A stretch of DNA of 64,000 nt, from NCBI GenBank assembly GCA_012934845.2, contig WNNJ02003697.1:104105-168104 (forward strand). Direction: 5' to 3'. The translations under genes were made by a program, and so were the position numbers. Numbering within the stretch: the first letter of the stretch is position 1; each line of letters starts with the position of its first letter. Under the pieces are notes generated by a model that saw only the letters and a program-made list of their open reading frames with translations, searched no databases and had not been told where the DNA came from. The stretch comes from Pomphorhynchus laevis (Eukaryota > Acanthocephala > Palaeacanthocephala > Echinorhynchida > Pomphorhynchidae). Below, in pieces: positions 20,959 to 30,917 of the stretch.

Positions 20959-21596
20959 TCTTACAATTTGTATAACAAACGAAGAATTGGTGCCAAAATA
21001 TTTTGAACTGGATGAGCATACATGTGCAGTAGACGCCAACGCAGGGTCAATATTGATTTTCGACTATTCAAAAGAATCAAATCAAATTATCAATTCAAAT
21101 CAAGTAATAGGCGATATTGGAAGCCTCTGCTACCTGGATTATACGAAATCACAGCTGTTGTCACTGGATTCAATCCGCCTCGGAGGACCGGGACTGTACG
21201 AGATGCCGACAAATATGTGTCCGCGAACGCCACTCAACAGCCTGCCGAATCCAGCAAGGGGAACGGAAAGACGTCAGAGGCAGAGAAGTCGACGGATGTG
21301 GCAGCAACAGAGGAGGACAACGACGCTGTTTTTCTTACCGCCTCGGAGGACCGTGACTGTACGAAATGCCGACAAATATGTAGACACCTTGCAACAGCTT
21401 GCCGAATCCAGCAACGTGGACGGGGAGACGTCAAAGGCAGACAAGTCCACGGATAAGGCGGAATCAAAAGAATAGCGACGCTGTTTTTCCTTAAAATTTT
21501 ATTTATCTTTATTTTTATTTATTTGAACTGTATATTGATTGTTTAGATGTTGTATGTATATTGAACATTTAAAAAAAAAAAAAAAAGTAAATATAC
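20959..21596 (+). pseudogene. Processed retrocopy of an unidentified transcript
   Basis: A 638-bp insertion ending in A16 (21,571-21,586) and flanked by the perfect 14-bp duplication AAGATTACCATGCT (20,945-20,958 and 21,597-21,610), so it is a LINE-style insertion of an mRNA. The readable part encodes LPGLYEITAVVTGFNPPRRT and then an acidic, Ser/Thr/Lys-rich tail. That tail contains a duplicated block, PPRRTxTVRxADKYV followed by QQxAESS and KSTD, whose second copy is in another frame because of an indel near 21,340. I cannot identify the parent gene. A 10-nt GTAAATATAC between tail and duplication is unexplained. Confidence 0.7.
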
Positions 21597-21610
21597 AAGA
21601 TTACCATGCT
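21597..21610 (+). repeat. Target-site duplication, right
   Basis: AAGATTACCATGCT, identical to 20,945-20,958. Confidence 0.8.
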
Positions 21611-22267
21611 ATTCGGATCACTCTGAATTAATTTGGAATTCATCGCAGGGTCTTTAAAGGCAAATGATGTAATGATTTTTCGGACAGATAGCGTAGTGAG
21701 TTTGAATTGAGTCTCCGTAACCGTTTTGTAAGCTGGTGACTATAGTTGTTTCGATGCCTCAAAGTTATAATTGTCCACTCCCCGTATTACAACTTTACCA
21801 CCTTGGTCGGAGAAACAGATGATGATACCATCCTTATTTAAGGCTCGGCGCAAGCTTTTGTATATTCATTGTATGATTCAAAGGTGTGTTCAAAACAGGA
21901 TTTTGTTCAATAAGAGGTTTTAGAACCCTTTGATTAAAAGTGCATGTCAAAAGCTTGATTTCATTTTCATTAGTGATTGTCTCAATAGAATGTATTATTG
22001 ATCATTTAAGCAAACTGCACGTTTTGTAGCGATTGTATTCGAATTTGCTAAGGATAAAGTTCAGTCTATTGGGTAAACATCTAGATTGTGCATTAGTCAG
22101 TGTAGGACAGCTCATGTTCACTACGTTGGAGAAATCGTCGAAGTTATGATATCTTGATTTTTTATTAAAGCGTAATTTTCCCTTTAATCGGAGACACGAA
22201 AGTTTGGACGGATGAACATATTGTTTGGTCACATGTTTAAGTTTCTGACATTTTTGTTTTAGCAGTT

Positions 22268-23750
22268 GTTAAACTAAATTAAAGCATAACTATATAATAA
22301 CAACTATTGATAGCGCTAGTAATAACTGTCTTCATATGCAAAAAGCTTTATTATGATATACTAATGAAAGAGCTTAATTCTAATGATTTAAATGTAAATG
22401 CTACGTATGAACGTAGTGATTTAAGTTTAGAAACAATCATTACAAGTTATAGTCATTGTTCTATAATGGATAAGTTCATATGTAGTGCTTTTAAATGCAC
22501 ATTAAAACTCCTTTCTGTTTATATGAATAAAATACTTAAAGTAATTAAAGCACACTTCAAAGAATATTGTAGGGTAATCGGAATTAATACTGGTATAAAA
22601 CACTGTCTCAATATTAATTCTACTAAAATCGTACGTATTTATATTCTGAAAATTTATTCCTTTTGTGTGTTCTAAAAATTCTTTAAAAAAAAGGATTTAT
22701 TTTTTTTTGCAACGTTAAAATAAATCCTTTTTTTTAAAAGAATTTTTAGAACACACAAAAGGAATAAATTTTCAGAATATAAATACGTACGATTTTAGTT
22801 CGCTTTATACAAATCTAGATTTAGCAGATATTAAAGATGCATTAGAAAAATTAATTAATATATATTTGGAGAAAGATATACATATATATGTTATAATAAC
22901 TATAACGCATATCTAACACAATTTAAACCATCAAGTAAATATAAATATATGGATAAAATTGAATTATTAGAGTCCTTAAATATTTTAATAAATCAAAATT
23001 ATTTAAAGGTAGGGATATCTATATCATAACAAATAAAATGTGTTCCAATGGGAGGTAATAGTAGCCTTAATATAGCTGACATATTTTTAAGTATTATAGA
23101 ATATGAATTTGTTCATAACTGTTTAAAAAATAAATCTAAATTATATAAAGATATGACATATGTTTCGATATATTGATGATATATGTATTTAATTCTATCA
23201 ATTTTTATTCAATAAGCGAACAAATTTATCCAGGCAGCCTCATTCTTAATAAAACCAATATTAATGATAAAGAAGATATATATCTAGATATGAACATTAA
23301 ATTAACATCAATTAGAACTAATTTTAATTTTTATCGTAAAGATAACATGTTTTTTTTATATTATATGGTATGTATTCATGCATACCATATAATATAAAAT
23401 ATAATACATTAAATAATGAAATTTTAAGAATTGCAACAATTTGTAACGATATTGGTTTTCTTCAAAATCATTTAAATAATTTAATAGATGCATAGTTTAA
23501 ACTAGGTTAATATAAAAATACATCAAACAGAAAGTAAAATATTTAAATCAACACAATAATATTAAAAATAAATTTAAAATCATTAGCGGAAAATTTTTAT
23601 GGATGGATAATAAATAATATACTTTATATTAGAATAACATACTATATAATCAAATTTAAACCAACGAAATACGTCATCAGCATGTATTTGGCCCCGCTGC
23701 TATGTTGGGTAGAGGAGTTAGGGGCCAAAACCTTATAGCATAGCAGTTCC
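22268..23750 (+). mobile_element. PLE-A copy 7
   Basis: The plus strand covers the RT from NYIITTIDSASNN-type sequence (22,290) through FICSAFKCTLK, MGGNSSLNIADIFLS and a frameshifted FRYIDD box (about 23,165-23,180), the C-terminal block, and the 3' UTR hairpin TTTGGCCCC (23,687-23,695) / GGGGCCAAA (23,721-23,729). It is interrupted by a long foldback at 22,622-22,799 and a small palindrome near 23,365-23,390. No intact frame. Confidence 0.8.
22622..22799. repeat. Foldback: about 80-bp near-perfect inverted duplication in PLE-A7
   Basis: The RT sequence ACTAAAATCGTACGTATTTA and onward, through TTCTAAAAATTCTTT, appears first in reverse (22,622-22,705) and then in the proper orientation (22,716-22,799), with a spacer near 10 nt. 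The arms differ at only a few positions. It looks like strand switching during synthesis of the copy. Confidence 0.9.
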
Positions 23751-24000
23751 TCCTTATTACCTCTAATCCTTATTCTGACACAACGTCTGTTATTTATTAG
23801 TCTATTCATAAAAATGACTTTTATTTAAAATTTTAATATTTTATTTTATTTGATTTAAATTATAAAAAATCTTAAAACAATGATTTATTTTATTATTTAA
23901 TTATTAAATTTTGATTTAGCATTATTATGTTTTGTTTATTTTATAATTATATTAAATACGTAGACTCAGTTAGCTGATTTAATTGGTATACTTTTTGGTC
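23750..24000 (+). repeat. R-H repeat (also at about 40,683-40,745 and 60,470-60,690)
   Basis: AT-rich block following the PLE-A 3' end. It shares AACAGACGTTGT (here inverted as ACAACGTCTGTT), GATTTAGCATTATTATGTTT and AATACGTAGACTCAG with 60,470-60,690 (opposite strand), and its last part with 40,683-40,745. A related beginning follows the 55.39-kb copy. It may be an extension of the PLE-A terminus or an independent short element. Confidence 0.65.
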
Positions 24001-24057
24001 AGGAATCACGTTGTTGATACAATCAGTATATGAGGAAAATATATGAGTAAACCAGTA

Positions 24058-24200
24058 TTACAATCAGTATATGAGTAAACCCGTATTACAACTTTACCAC
24101 CTTAATCAAAGAAACAGATGATGATACCATCGTTATTTAAGGCTCGGCGCAAGCTTTTGTATATTCCCTGTATGATTCAAAGGTGTGTTCAAAACAGGAA
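24058..24200 (-). mobile_element. Second PLE-C fragment
   Basis: About 140 bp nearly identical to 21,780-21,900 (CCGTATTACAACTTTACCACC, GGCTCGGCGCAAGCTTTTG, CAAAGGTGTGTTCAAAACAGG). On the minus strand it encodes the NTPLNHT..IQKLAPSL region before the PLE KGG motif. Confidence 0.8.
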
Positions 24201-24800
24201 GAGGAGGTCTAAGGAACATCGTCGTAGAGTGTTAGACCAATACATTTGCAGTCAATCGGCAGTATGTGGACGAATAAGTGAGTAGTTTACTTCCATTGTT
24301 TTCTGTATCTTTACGCCATTTGTGACAATATTCTTGAAACAGCAGTACTGCAGAAATTGAAGATGTAATAATATTTTAGCTTTCAGGACGGGGTAGCAAA
24401 TACTCGTATAATATTGGTGAAGATAATATCAAAACCGACATTTATAAATTAAATCATTTACATTTGTAAATAATTTCATAATATATTATTTGGCATATTG
24501 ATGTAAAGCTAACAGTAGAACACAGACAAGATAATTGGTTATCTTTTTACAATCTGTTTTAATTCTGCATTAGTTTATAAAGCAGATTTTGTCATTATCA
24601 TTAAAATTCAAATATTTGTGATTAATTAAAGCAATATATTGTTTGGGCTTGTTTTTCGTAAAACAGTATTTGAACTTTTCCTATTAAATCTTTGTTGGAC
24701 TAAATTGCATTTCTAACTTTAAATTATTTCTTAATAATAATACAAAGAATTATCAATAGAATGAAATTGTATTTAATTGAATAAAAATTATATCAAAGGA
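24201..24800. other. AT-rich, nothing recognised
   Basis: About 600 bp downstream of the basic-protein gene, on its 3' side. No ORF or repeat recognised. Confidence 0.5.
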
Positions 24801-24806
24801 CAAATT

Positions 24807-24812
24807 TTTATT
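24807..24812 (-). terminator. Poly(A) signal of the basic-protein gene
   Basis: Minus-strand AATAAA about 20 nt after the TAA stop of the lysine-rich ORF. Confidence 0.6.
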
Positions 24813-24832
24813 TTCTTCGCTTCCGCAGCGGG

Positions 24833-25909
24833 TTACTTTGTAGATTTCGCAGCTTTCTTTGCTAGTTGAACCGATTTATTTAATGGTTTTGCAGCTTTCT
24901 TTGATTGTTTAACAGATTTCGGAATCGGTTTAGCTCCTTTTCTTGCTTGTTCAGCAGATTTCCTATCTGATTTAGTAGATTTCTTTGGTGAATTAGTAGA
25001 TTTCTTCGCTGGTGTAGCAGCCTTCTTTGCTGATTTCTTCCACGCTGATTTGAATTTGCTCGACTTTGACATTTTCTTTAGTTGAAATTTCTTTTTTGTT
25101 GTCTTGGACTTGAGTCCTGACATCTTCAATAAACTATTGGTAGACTTCTTGTCTTTAGCTTTAAGGCCGGTCTTAGTTGCAATTTTTTGTTCGCCACTTT
25201 TCAAAACTTTGACTCGTGGACAGTCACAAGCTCGACCACAACACTTACAAATGTCCGGAACTGGAGATTTCGACGGCAATAATTTAGAAACGTTTTTTTC
25301 GTCGTCTTCATGCTTCGAAATTATGTGCTTTTTTGGTTTTGCCTGCTTTGTTAATTCACTTGAATCACTTGTATCTTTGATTTCTAGATTTTCTTTGGCA
25401 GGTTTCTGTGGTCTAGCAGACTTTTCTAATTCTTTTTGATTTGTGCTGTCTTCTATCTCTGGTTTTGTCCCTGAAAGACTCCGTGGCTTAACAAACTCTG
25501 GCTCAGTGGCTGTTTTGTGGTGATTGACTGGCTTCCGTTGTTTGACTGGCATCCGTTGTTTGACTGGCTTCCGTTGTTTGACTGGCTTCCGTTGTTTGAC
25601 TGGTTTCCGTTGTATGACTGGTTTCCGTTGTTTGACTGGTTTCCGTTGTTTGACTGGTTTCCGTTGTTTAACTGATTTCCGTTGTATTGGATTCCGTTGT
25701 TTGACTGGCTTCCGTTGCTTAGTTGAATATCGTTGCTTCACTGGCTTTATTAGTTTAGGTGACGTGAATGATTTTACAGCCTTCTTTGACTTTGTAAACT
25801 TATCCGACTTTGTAGATGTAGCGTCACTGTGTACGTCGGTTCTTCTGCATTTCTTTGTGCAACTGTAACATATCTTACCTTCTTGATGATGGCGACAGTC
25901 CTTTGTCAT
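24833..25909 (-). CDS. Lysine-rich, histone-H1-like protein with KPVKQR repeats
   Basis: Intact 358-residue frame, the clearest host gene here. From the N-terminus: a Cys/His segment (C5, C14, C17, C21); a basic region; about ten tandem KQRKPV hexapeptides (roughly residues 58-133); a mixed charged region; CKCCGRACDCP (near 220), a tight Cys cluster; and a C-terminal 100 residues of Lys/Ala/Ser/Pro (KKAATPAKKS, KKAAKSTK) like a histone H1 tail. No globular H1 domain is visible, so a chromatin-packaging or sperm-type basic protein is the better guess. AATAAA at 24,807-24,812 follows the stop by about 20 nt. An alternative model starts at 25,989 and removes two 16-nt GT-AG introns (25,939-25,954 and 25,863-25,878), giving 374 residues. 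Confidence 0.75.
   Translation of the reverse strand: MTKDCRHHQEGKICYSCTKKCRRTDVHSDATSTKSDKFTKSKKAVKSFTSPKLIKPVKQRYSTKQRKPVKQRNPIQRKSVKQRKPVKQRKPVKQRKPVIQRKPVKQRKPVKQRKPVKQRMPVKQRKPVNHHKTATEPEFVKPRSLSGTKPEIEDSTNQKELEKSARPQKPAKENLEIKDTSDSSELTKQAKPKKHIISKHEDDEKNVSKLLPSKSPVPDICKCCGRACDCPRVKVLKSGEQKIATKTGLKAKDKKSTNSLLKMSGLKSKTTKKKFQLKKMSKSSKFKSAWKKSAKKAATPAKKSTNSPKKSTKSDRKSAEQARKGAKPIPKSVKQSKKAAKPLNKSVQLAKKAAKSTK
25524..25732 (-). repeat. 18-bp tandem coding repeat (KPVKQR)
   Basis: About ten units of a GTTTGACTGGCTTCCGTT-type 18-mer (plus strand), with one shorter degenerate unit near 25,685. On the minus strand they encode the KQRKPV array. Frame-preserving units and mostly silent or conservative changes suggest coding constraint with recent unit turnover. 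Confidence 0.9.
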
Positions 25910-25989
25910 TTGAGCTACTACTCTCAGATTGTCGTTTTCTTAATATTTCTTTACTTGATATGCTCTTCGTAATTTTTTATAACCGCCAT

Positions 25990-26690
25990 TTAAATATCAA
26001 CTTAATAATATGGCGCCAAATTCAAGAATTATGCAAAAATGGTTTTAAATAAGCAATTGCTTTTAATATTTATATTAATAATATTTTGCATTTATATTTA
26101 GAAATTTTATAATTCACATTTAATTTATAATATTATAAATTTACAAAACGAAATCAAAGCAAAACCAAAAATAATGTATATTTGTTTACATGATAATTAA
26201 TAGATACGTTTAATACATATAAACTTCTCGATGTAATTAAATAATAATAGTGCAGTTATAAATACATTTTACCAAAAAGTTGACTGCATTTAAATATACA
26301 TTTGACAAAATAAATAATTAATGTAACAAAGTAATTATTTCATCTTTCGAAATTTCCCGCATCCATTACAGAACACATGGTGCCTTTCTTTTTTGGTGGG
26401 CAATGTTTATATTTAAAAAATATATTTCAAGCTTAGAGCTTGTAATTGACCATCGCACTGTTGTTGCAACTTATCGAAAACATGTTATAGATCTACCTGT
26501 AGAACCAAAATCTTTGATTGTCACTGGGGTGGACCGGCTTCAATATGCGGTACTTTTATGTTTTTCGTTGTTCTGAGGCCGTGGCCACGGCTCCGTTTTT
26601 GGCTGCTGCAAGACTTTCATAGCTTGGAGATAAGGAATGTACATAGTTGATATCCCACACAAAACACCGTCATCTTGATCATGCTACCAC
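25990..26690. other. AT-rich upstream region of the basic-protein gene
   Basis: 25,990-26,400 is the presumed promoter side with no identifiable element. From about 26,440 to 26,570 the plus strand reads ELVIDHRTVVATYRKHVIDL and a short continuation, more codon-like than its surroundings, but I cannot identify it. Confidence 0.4.
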
Positions 26691-26694
26691 AGTG

Positions 26695-27715
26695 TCTCCA
26701 TCTGGCCCACGAATTGACTTTTCACTGGCAAACTACTATGAAACAATCAATTTCCTAGATACTACAATATACAAACACAGCAATAAATGGACCATTACAC
26801 TTTACAGAAAACATTAATCTAAGGCGTTATGTATGCATGCTAGGAGCTCACAAAGTTTAACGTTAAGACGAGCTGTTATTTTTAATGAAGCATTGCGAAT
26901 AAGCAGAATTTGCAGGAGCCAATATTATTTTGAAAAAGAATTAAAAAACTAAGATTTACGTTGATACGAACTGACTACAGATCAAATTTTATTTATTAAT
27001 AATTAAAAAAATAGGAAACCGAAAAACAGTTGTTTTAAAAGAAAATAAAAGAGAAAACCTATTACTGTCTAGAATATCATTATGGTATTAGAAACATCGA
27101 ACGAGATCTTAGAAAAGCAAAACAGCTAGTATCTAGACTATGCAATAACCCGATATAATCATTAATGATAGAATTCAGAGCCAACAATAAAATTAGAAAC
27201 CATTTAGTAAGATCAAGGATATTTAAAAATTAAAATAATAATGACTAAATTAATGCATGCCATGTGAAAAAAGACAATGCAAAACTTGTTCATAGATAAA
27301 TACAACAAATAAATATATAAACACTCATACCAACTTATATTAAAAAGTAAATGGTGATAATGTGTATTCAACTAAAGACCGTATATTTAGCAGAATGTGA
27401 TGAATGTTATATTCAATACACTAAGTGATCACTAAGTAAACGCATAGGCAATAAGCGTGCTAATGTGAAGTCGATAATGGAAGACAAAATGATTACAAGT
27501 GCCAAAGCTGCCGTGAATCACATAGTTGAATAACATGGTTGATTTGACAAGTTAAGGTTCACAATCATCAGAAAAATGGTTATGTTACTTCAAAGAGGAC
27601 AAAGAAGAAATTCGATGGCAAAGTCAAATTATGACAACTGGAACATATTGTTTAAACAAAAATACATCGTACAATTGGAGAGAAGGTAAAGGCGATGGCG
27701 TGTGACAATGACATA
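26695..27715 (+). pseudogene. PLE-D: RT C-terminus and GIY-YIG, heavily decayed
   Basis: Frame-shifting plus-strand pieces: NFLDTTIYKHSNKWTITLYRK, the PLE RT block N.FLDT.I.......LYRKPT; LRRAVIFNEALRISRICRS; YGIRNIERDLRKAKQLVS-like sequence; CEKRQCKTC (Cys cluster before the nuclease); KRIGNKRANVKS and AVNHIVE (GIY-YIG region). Here the nuclease follows the RT, the classical order, in contrast to PLE-A. Many stops. Confidence 0.75.
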
Positions 27716-27879
27716 ATGAATTATTAAAATTCTTCCGTGCAAACGTACATATTTAGAATCGAATTACAATGTGTTAAGTGTTTTCTGACGAACGTGTATC
27801 TCACCGAAACTAGCTAAAAAGAAACCATTTTCTCTCTTTCATTCAATTATATTTTGCATTTAAAAATATAAATCGTCTC

Positions 27880-28730
27880 GACAAATGGATCATGAAAGGC
27901 AGTTTCCCTGTCGGTACTTAACTGCACTACACTCAACGATCAGCATAATATTCGTTACTACTAGACGTCAGAGATGACCGGCAGCGCTCATCAGTAGTAT
28001 GAGCCATCTCGATGACGTTTCGGCATGCTGTGTGACTTTCGGGAATGATCTTTTCCAAAAGTTACGGAGGCAGCCAAAACGTTATAGAGATGGATCATAC
28101 TACTGATGAGCGTCGCCGATAATCTCTGAAGTCTAGTAGTGACGAATGTTATGCTGATCGTGGAGTGTAATAGTCCAGTTAAGTACCGACAGCAGTTTTG
28201 AAAATAGTGTTGTATTGCAATAGATCCTGAACTATTGTTATCAAGCATCTTTGATGAAACTTGACAGATATTCATGCTGAATCCTTTTAAGGATCCAACG
28301 AACGATGCTATGCAGCAACAACAAATGAATCGCCTGATATGGATAGATATGGTCTGATAAACACGTTTTCAGTTTATGAGCTTTTTGCCACTGGAACTTA
28401 AGTAATTTAACGGGAATGCTCTTTTTCAAAAGTCACGAAGATATCAGAAACGTCATCGAGATGGTGCATAATCTGATGAGCGCGGTCAATCATCTTAAAC
28501 GTATAGTAGTGACGAATAGTATGCTGATTGTAGAGTGTTGCCGAATTCCAATAAAATACTAGATCGTGTTATCACGCATCTTTGATGAAACCTGACAAAT
28601 TTATACGCCGAATCCTTTCAAGGATCCAACAAATGATGCGATGCAGCATCAAATCAATTTCCTGATTTGGATAGAGATGGTCTGATAAGCATGTTTCCAA
28701 ATTACGATCTTTTTGTCACTGGAAAGTAGA
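27880..28730. repeat. R-D repeat between two PLE-D parts; decayed hammerhead-like
   Basis: One inverted unit (about 27,905-28,040) and two direct units (28,075-28,400 and 28,400-28,730; spacing near 332 bp, judged from the GCATCTTTGATGAAAC block). Each has CTGATGAG-CG, a 20-25-nt insert, a CGT(C/A)-type cleavage triplet or its remnant, and TAGTAGT, which pairs with the bases before CTGATGA. The catalytic GAAA is lost in all three. It lies between PLE-D body segments, as the pLTR of a tandem PLE would. GGATCCAACGA and neighbouring blocks are shared with R-E. Confidence 0.65.
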
Positions 28731-28734
28731 AGCA

Positions 28735-29165
28735 TCTTGTCTTCAAGTTTGTCAAACTGTGAATGATCTACTGTATATTACAGTAAGTAAACAGTAGCTA
28801 GACGTTGCAAATGCTGATGAACTTAGATCAATAAAAGAACATCCGGAAAAGTTTTATATGCTGACAAAAATTCATAAGGTACAGAGACCTGTCATCGGTA
28901 GGCCAGTTGTTAGCTGTTTGAGAACTCCTACTACAATATTGTCCAGATATGTTGATCGTAAACTCAAGGAATTACTGCAGTTGGTTCACTCGTACATCAG
29001 CAGCACTATATACTTTATCAGGAAGTTTAAAGAGCGAAAATGATCATTCCCTATGGAAACAATGATGATAACAGCGGACGTTGAGTCAATGTATACAAAT
29101 ATTTCCATCGAAAAATCACTTAGCGCCGTCAATTAGACGATATCAGATCTCAGACGTGTTCCGAA
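28735..29165 (+). pseudogene. PLE-D RT N-terminal fragment
   Basis: The open piece 28,858-29,043 reads MLTKIHKVQRPVIGRPVVSC, the PLE motif (L)PKIHK....RPI(V)S, then LSRYVDRKLKELLQ. After a shift comes ETMMITADVESMYTNI (RT motif A region, ..D..S.YTNI). It is cut off where PLE-A3 begins at about 29,190. Confidence 0.8.
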
Positions 29166-29362
29166 AAAGAGAGACTAGATAATTATCAATAGCCAGGTCG
29201 CGTAGCGCATGGAGTGAAGGTGGTAGATCTTTATAGATATTGTTCGGGTCTGCAACCGCCTTAAGCAGGGGAGCCCCCTGTCAGATGCTGCTGGATGGCC
29301 CGTTGTAAGTTTAGTTTGGATCAACTAAATAGGTGGTGACATAAAAAAGAACGTAAAAAATT

Positions 29363-29782
29363 ATGACTTTCCAAAACTTACTTGTACTTCACCACATTGG
29401 AAAATACGTCAGTACTAATGATTTTAATTTTAGATCTTTCAAATGTAACAAAAATTTTTTTATAGTTTGTGATGTTATAAATAATAATTGTATTGTAACT
29501 AATACGGCAAACAAATGTTTTTCATTAAATATTAATAATAATTGTAATTGCAATATCGCAAGTGTAGTGTATCTAATACAATGTACATGTGGATTGCAAT
29601 ATATACGAAAAACATATCAGCTGATAAAAACTAGGTTTAGGCAACACATATATAATATACAGCATAATAGTCAAACTATATTTCGTAAGCATATGCGATT
29701 AATAGAACATAATATTAAAAAATGTAAGTTATTTATTTTAGAACAAAGTGTAAGTTATTTATTTTCCTTTACAACAATATAA
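29363..29782 (+). pseudogene. PLE-A3 GIY-YIG domain, truncated
   Basis: 139 codons. A CIVC-equivalent (FFIVCDV, first Cys lost), VVYLIQCTCGLQYIRKT (the YIG glycine mutated to Arg) and RFRQHIYNIQH are present. The catalytic Glu region is deleted. A UGA near 29,362, where copy 1 has CGA (Arg), is ordinary decay rather than recoding. Confidence 0.8.
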
Positions 29783-29799
29783 GGTAAAGGAAAATTTGA

Positions 29800-30102
29800 T
29801 TGAATGACGTGGTACGGAAAATTTGTAATTATAAAGAATTGAAATCTATATACAATGATGATATTATAAACACTATAGAAACAGAATGGAATTGCAAAAG
29901 TCTTAATTTTGATAAAATAAATGAACATATATGTACTCATAATCTAAAATTAATTGAAAATTGTGAATTAAGGGAAATGCTAACAAAAGGGTATAAATAT
30001 AGATTTAATAATAACAATGAAAATAAAATTTACAATTCGGTATATAATGACTTAAATACTTACTTTGGTAAGCTGGTTAATAGTGGAAGCTTAAATACAT
30101 AA
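29800..30102 (+). pseudogene. PLE-A3 junction and RT N-terminus (Cys form)
   Basis: Reads RKI, Cys (UGU at 29,824-29,826), NYKELKSI, then NCKSLNFDKINEHICTHN. The Cys codon aligns with the UGA of copies 1 and 5. Stops appear after 30,102. Confidence 0.8.
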
Positions 30103-30917
30103 AAGATTAAAATTTGGAAAGATTATATTTGATGAAATTACAAATAAAATGAAAATAACAAACAATTATAAAAGGAAAGATAAAATTAATAAAGATATGT
30201 ATACATAACTTACCAAATTAAAGGATAACTATATAATAACAACTATTGATAAAGCTAGTAATAACTTTGTCTTCATATGCAAAAAACTTTATTATGATAT
30301 AATGATGAAAAAAGTTAATTATAATATTTACATGTAAATGTAACAAAAGAACGTAGTAACTTTAGTTTAGAAACAATTATAACAAGTCAATGTTTAATAT
30401 TAAATAAAAAGGGTATAAAGGTCGAACTATACGTATATTATAACTATACCTATATTAAAAATATATTAAAACTATACCTATATATATTAAAACTATACCT
30501 ATATTATATTAGAATCCAAAATTACATAAAAATCCAATAAAAACCAGGTTCATATGTATTGCTTTAAAATGTATATTAAAACCAATTTCTGTTTATATAA
30601 ATAACATATTTGAAGTAAGTAAAACACGCTTAAAAATAGTGTAATCGAATATATTTATCGAAATTAATACTGGTATAAAACACTATTTCAGTATTAATTC
30701 TACAAAAGAATTTTTAGAACAGACAAAAGGAATAAATTTTCAAAATATAAATACATACGATTTTAGTACGCTTTACACAAATCTAGATTTAGTAGATATT
30801 AAAGAAGCGTTAGTAAAATTAATTAATCTTATATTCGGAAAAAGATATACATATATATGTTATAATAACTATAACGCCTATCTAACAAAAATTAAACCAT
30901 CAAGTAAATATAAATAT

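Larger units (their letters stand above)
20640..22250 (-). mobile_element. PLE-C fragment, split by a retrocopy
   Basis: On the minus strand the right part (22,250-21,611) has the PLE N-terminal region (NVVNMSCPTLTNAQ), then, shifted, SDQGGKVVIRGVDNY, equivalent to the PLE block DKGG.VV......Y. The left part (20,958-20,640) continues with YFLPKIHKSIILPPGCPI, the PLE RT motif (L)PKIHK...PGRPI. A retrocopy with a target-site duplication separates them. Only the start of the RT is preserved. Confidence 0.75.

Noticed and set aside
25524-25868. Plus-strand ORF with TGFRCL repeats
   Set aside because: It is the antisense of the KPVKQR-coding repeats; the minus strand has the longer frame, poly(A) signal and sensible composition.
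28440-28515. R-D unit 3 as an active hammerhead
   Set aside because: It has CTGATGAG and AAACGTATAGTAG, but the G of GAAA is U and stem II does not pair.
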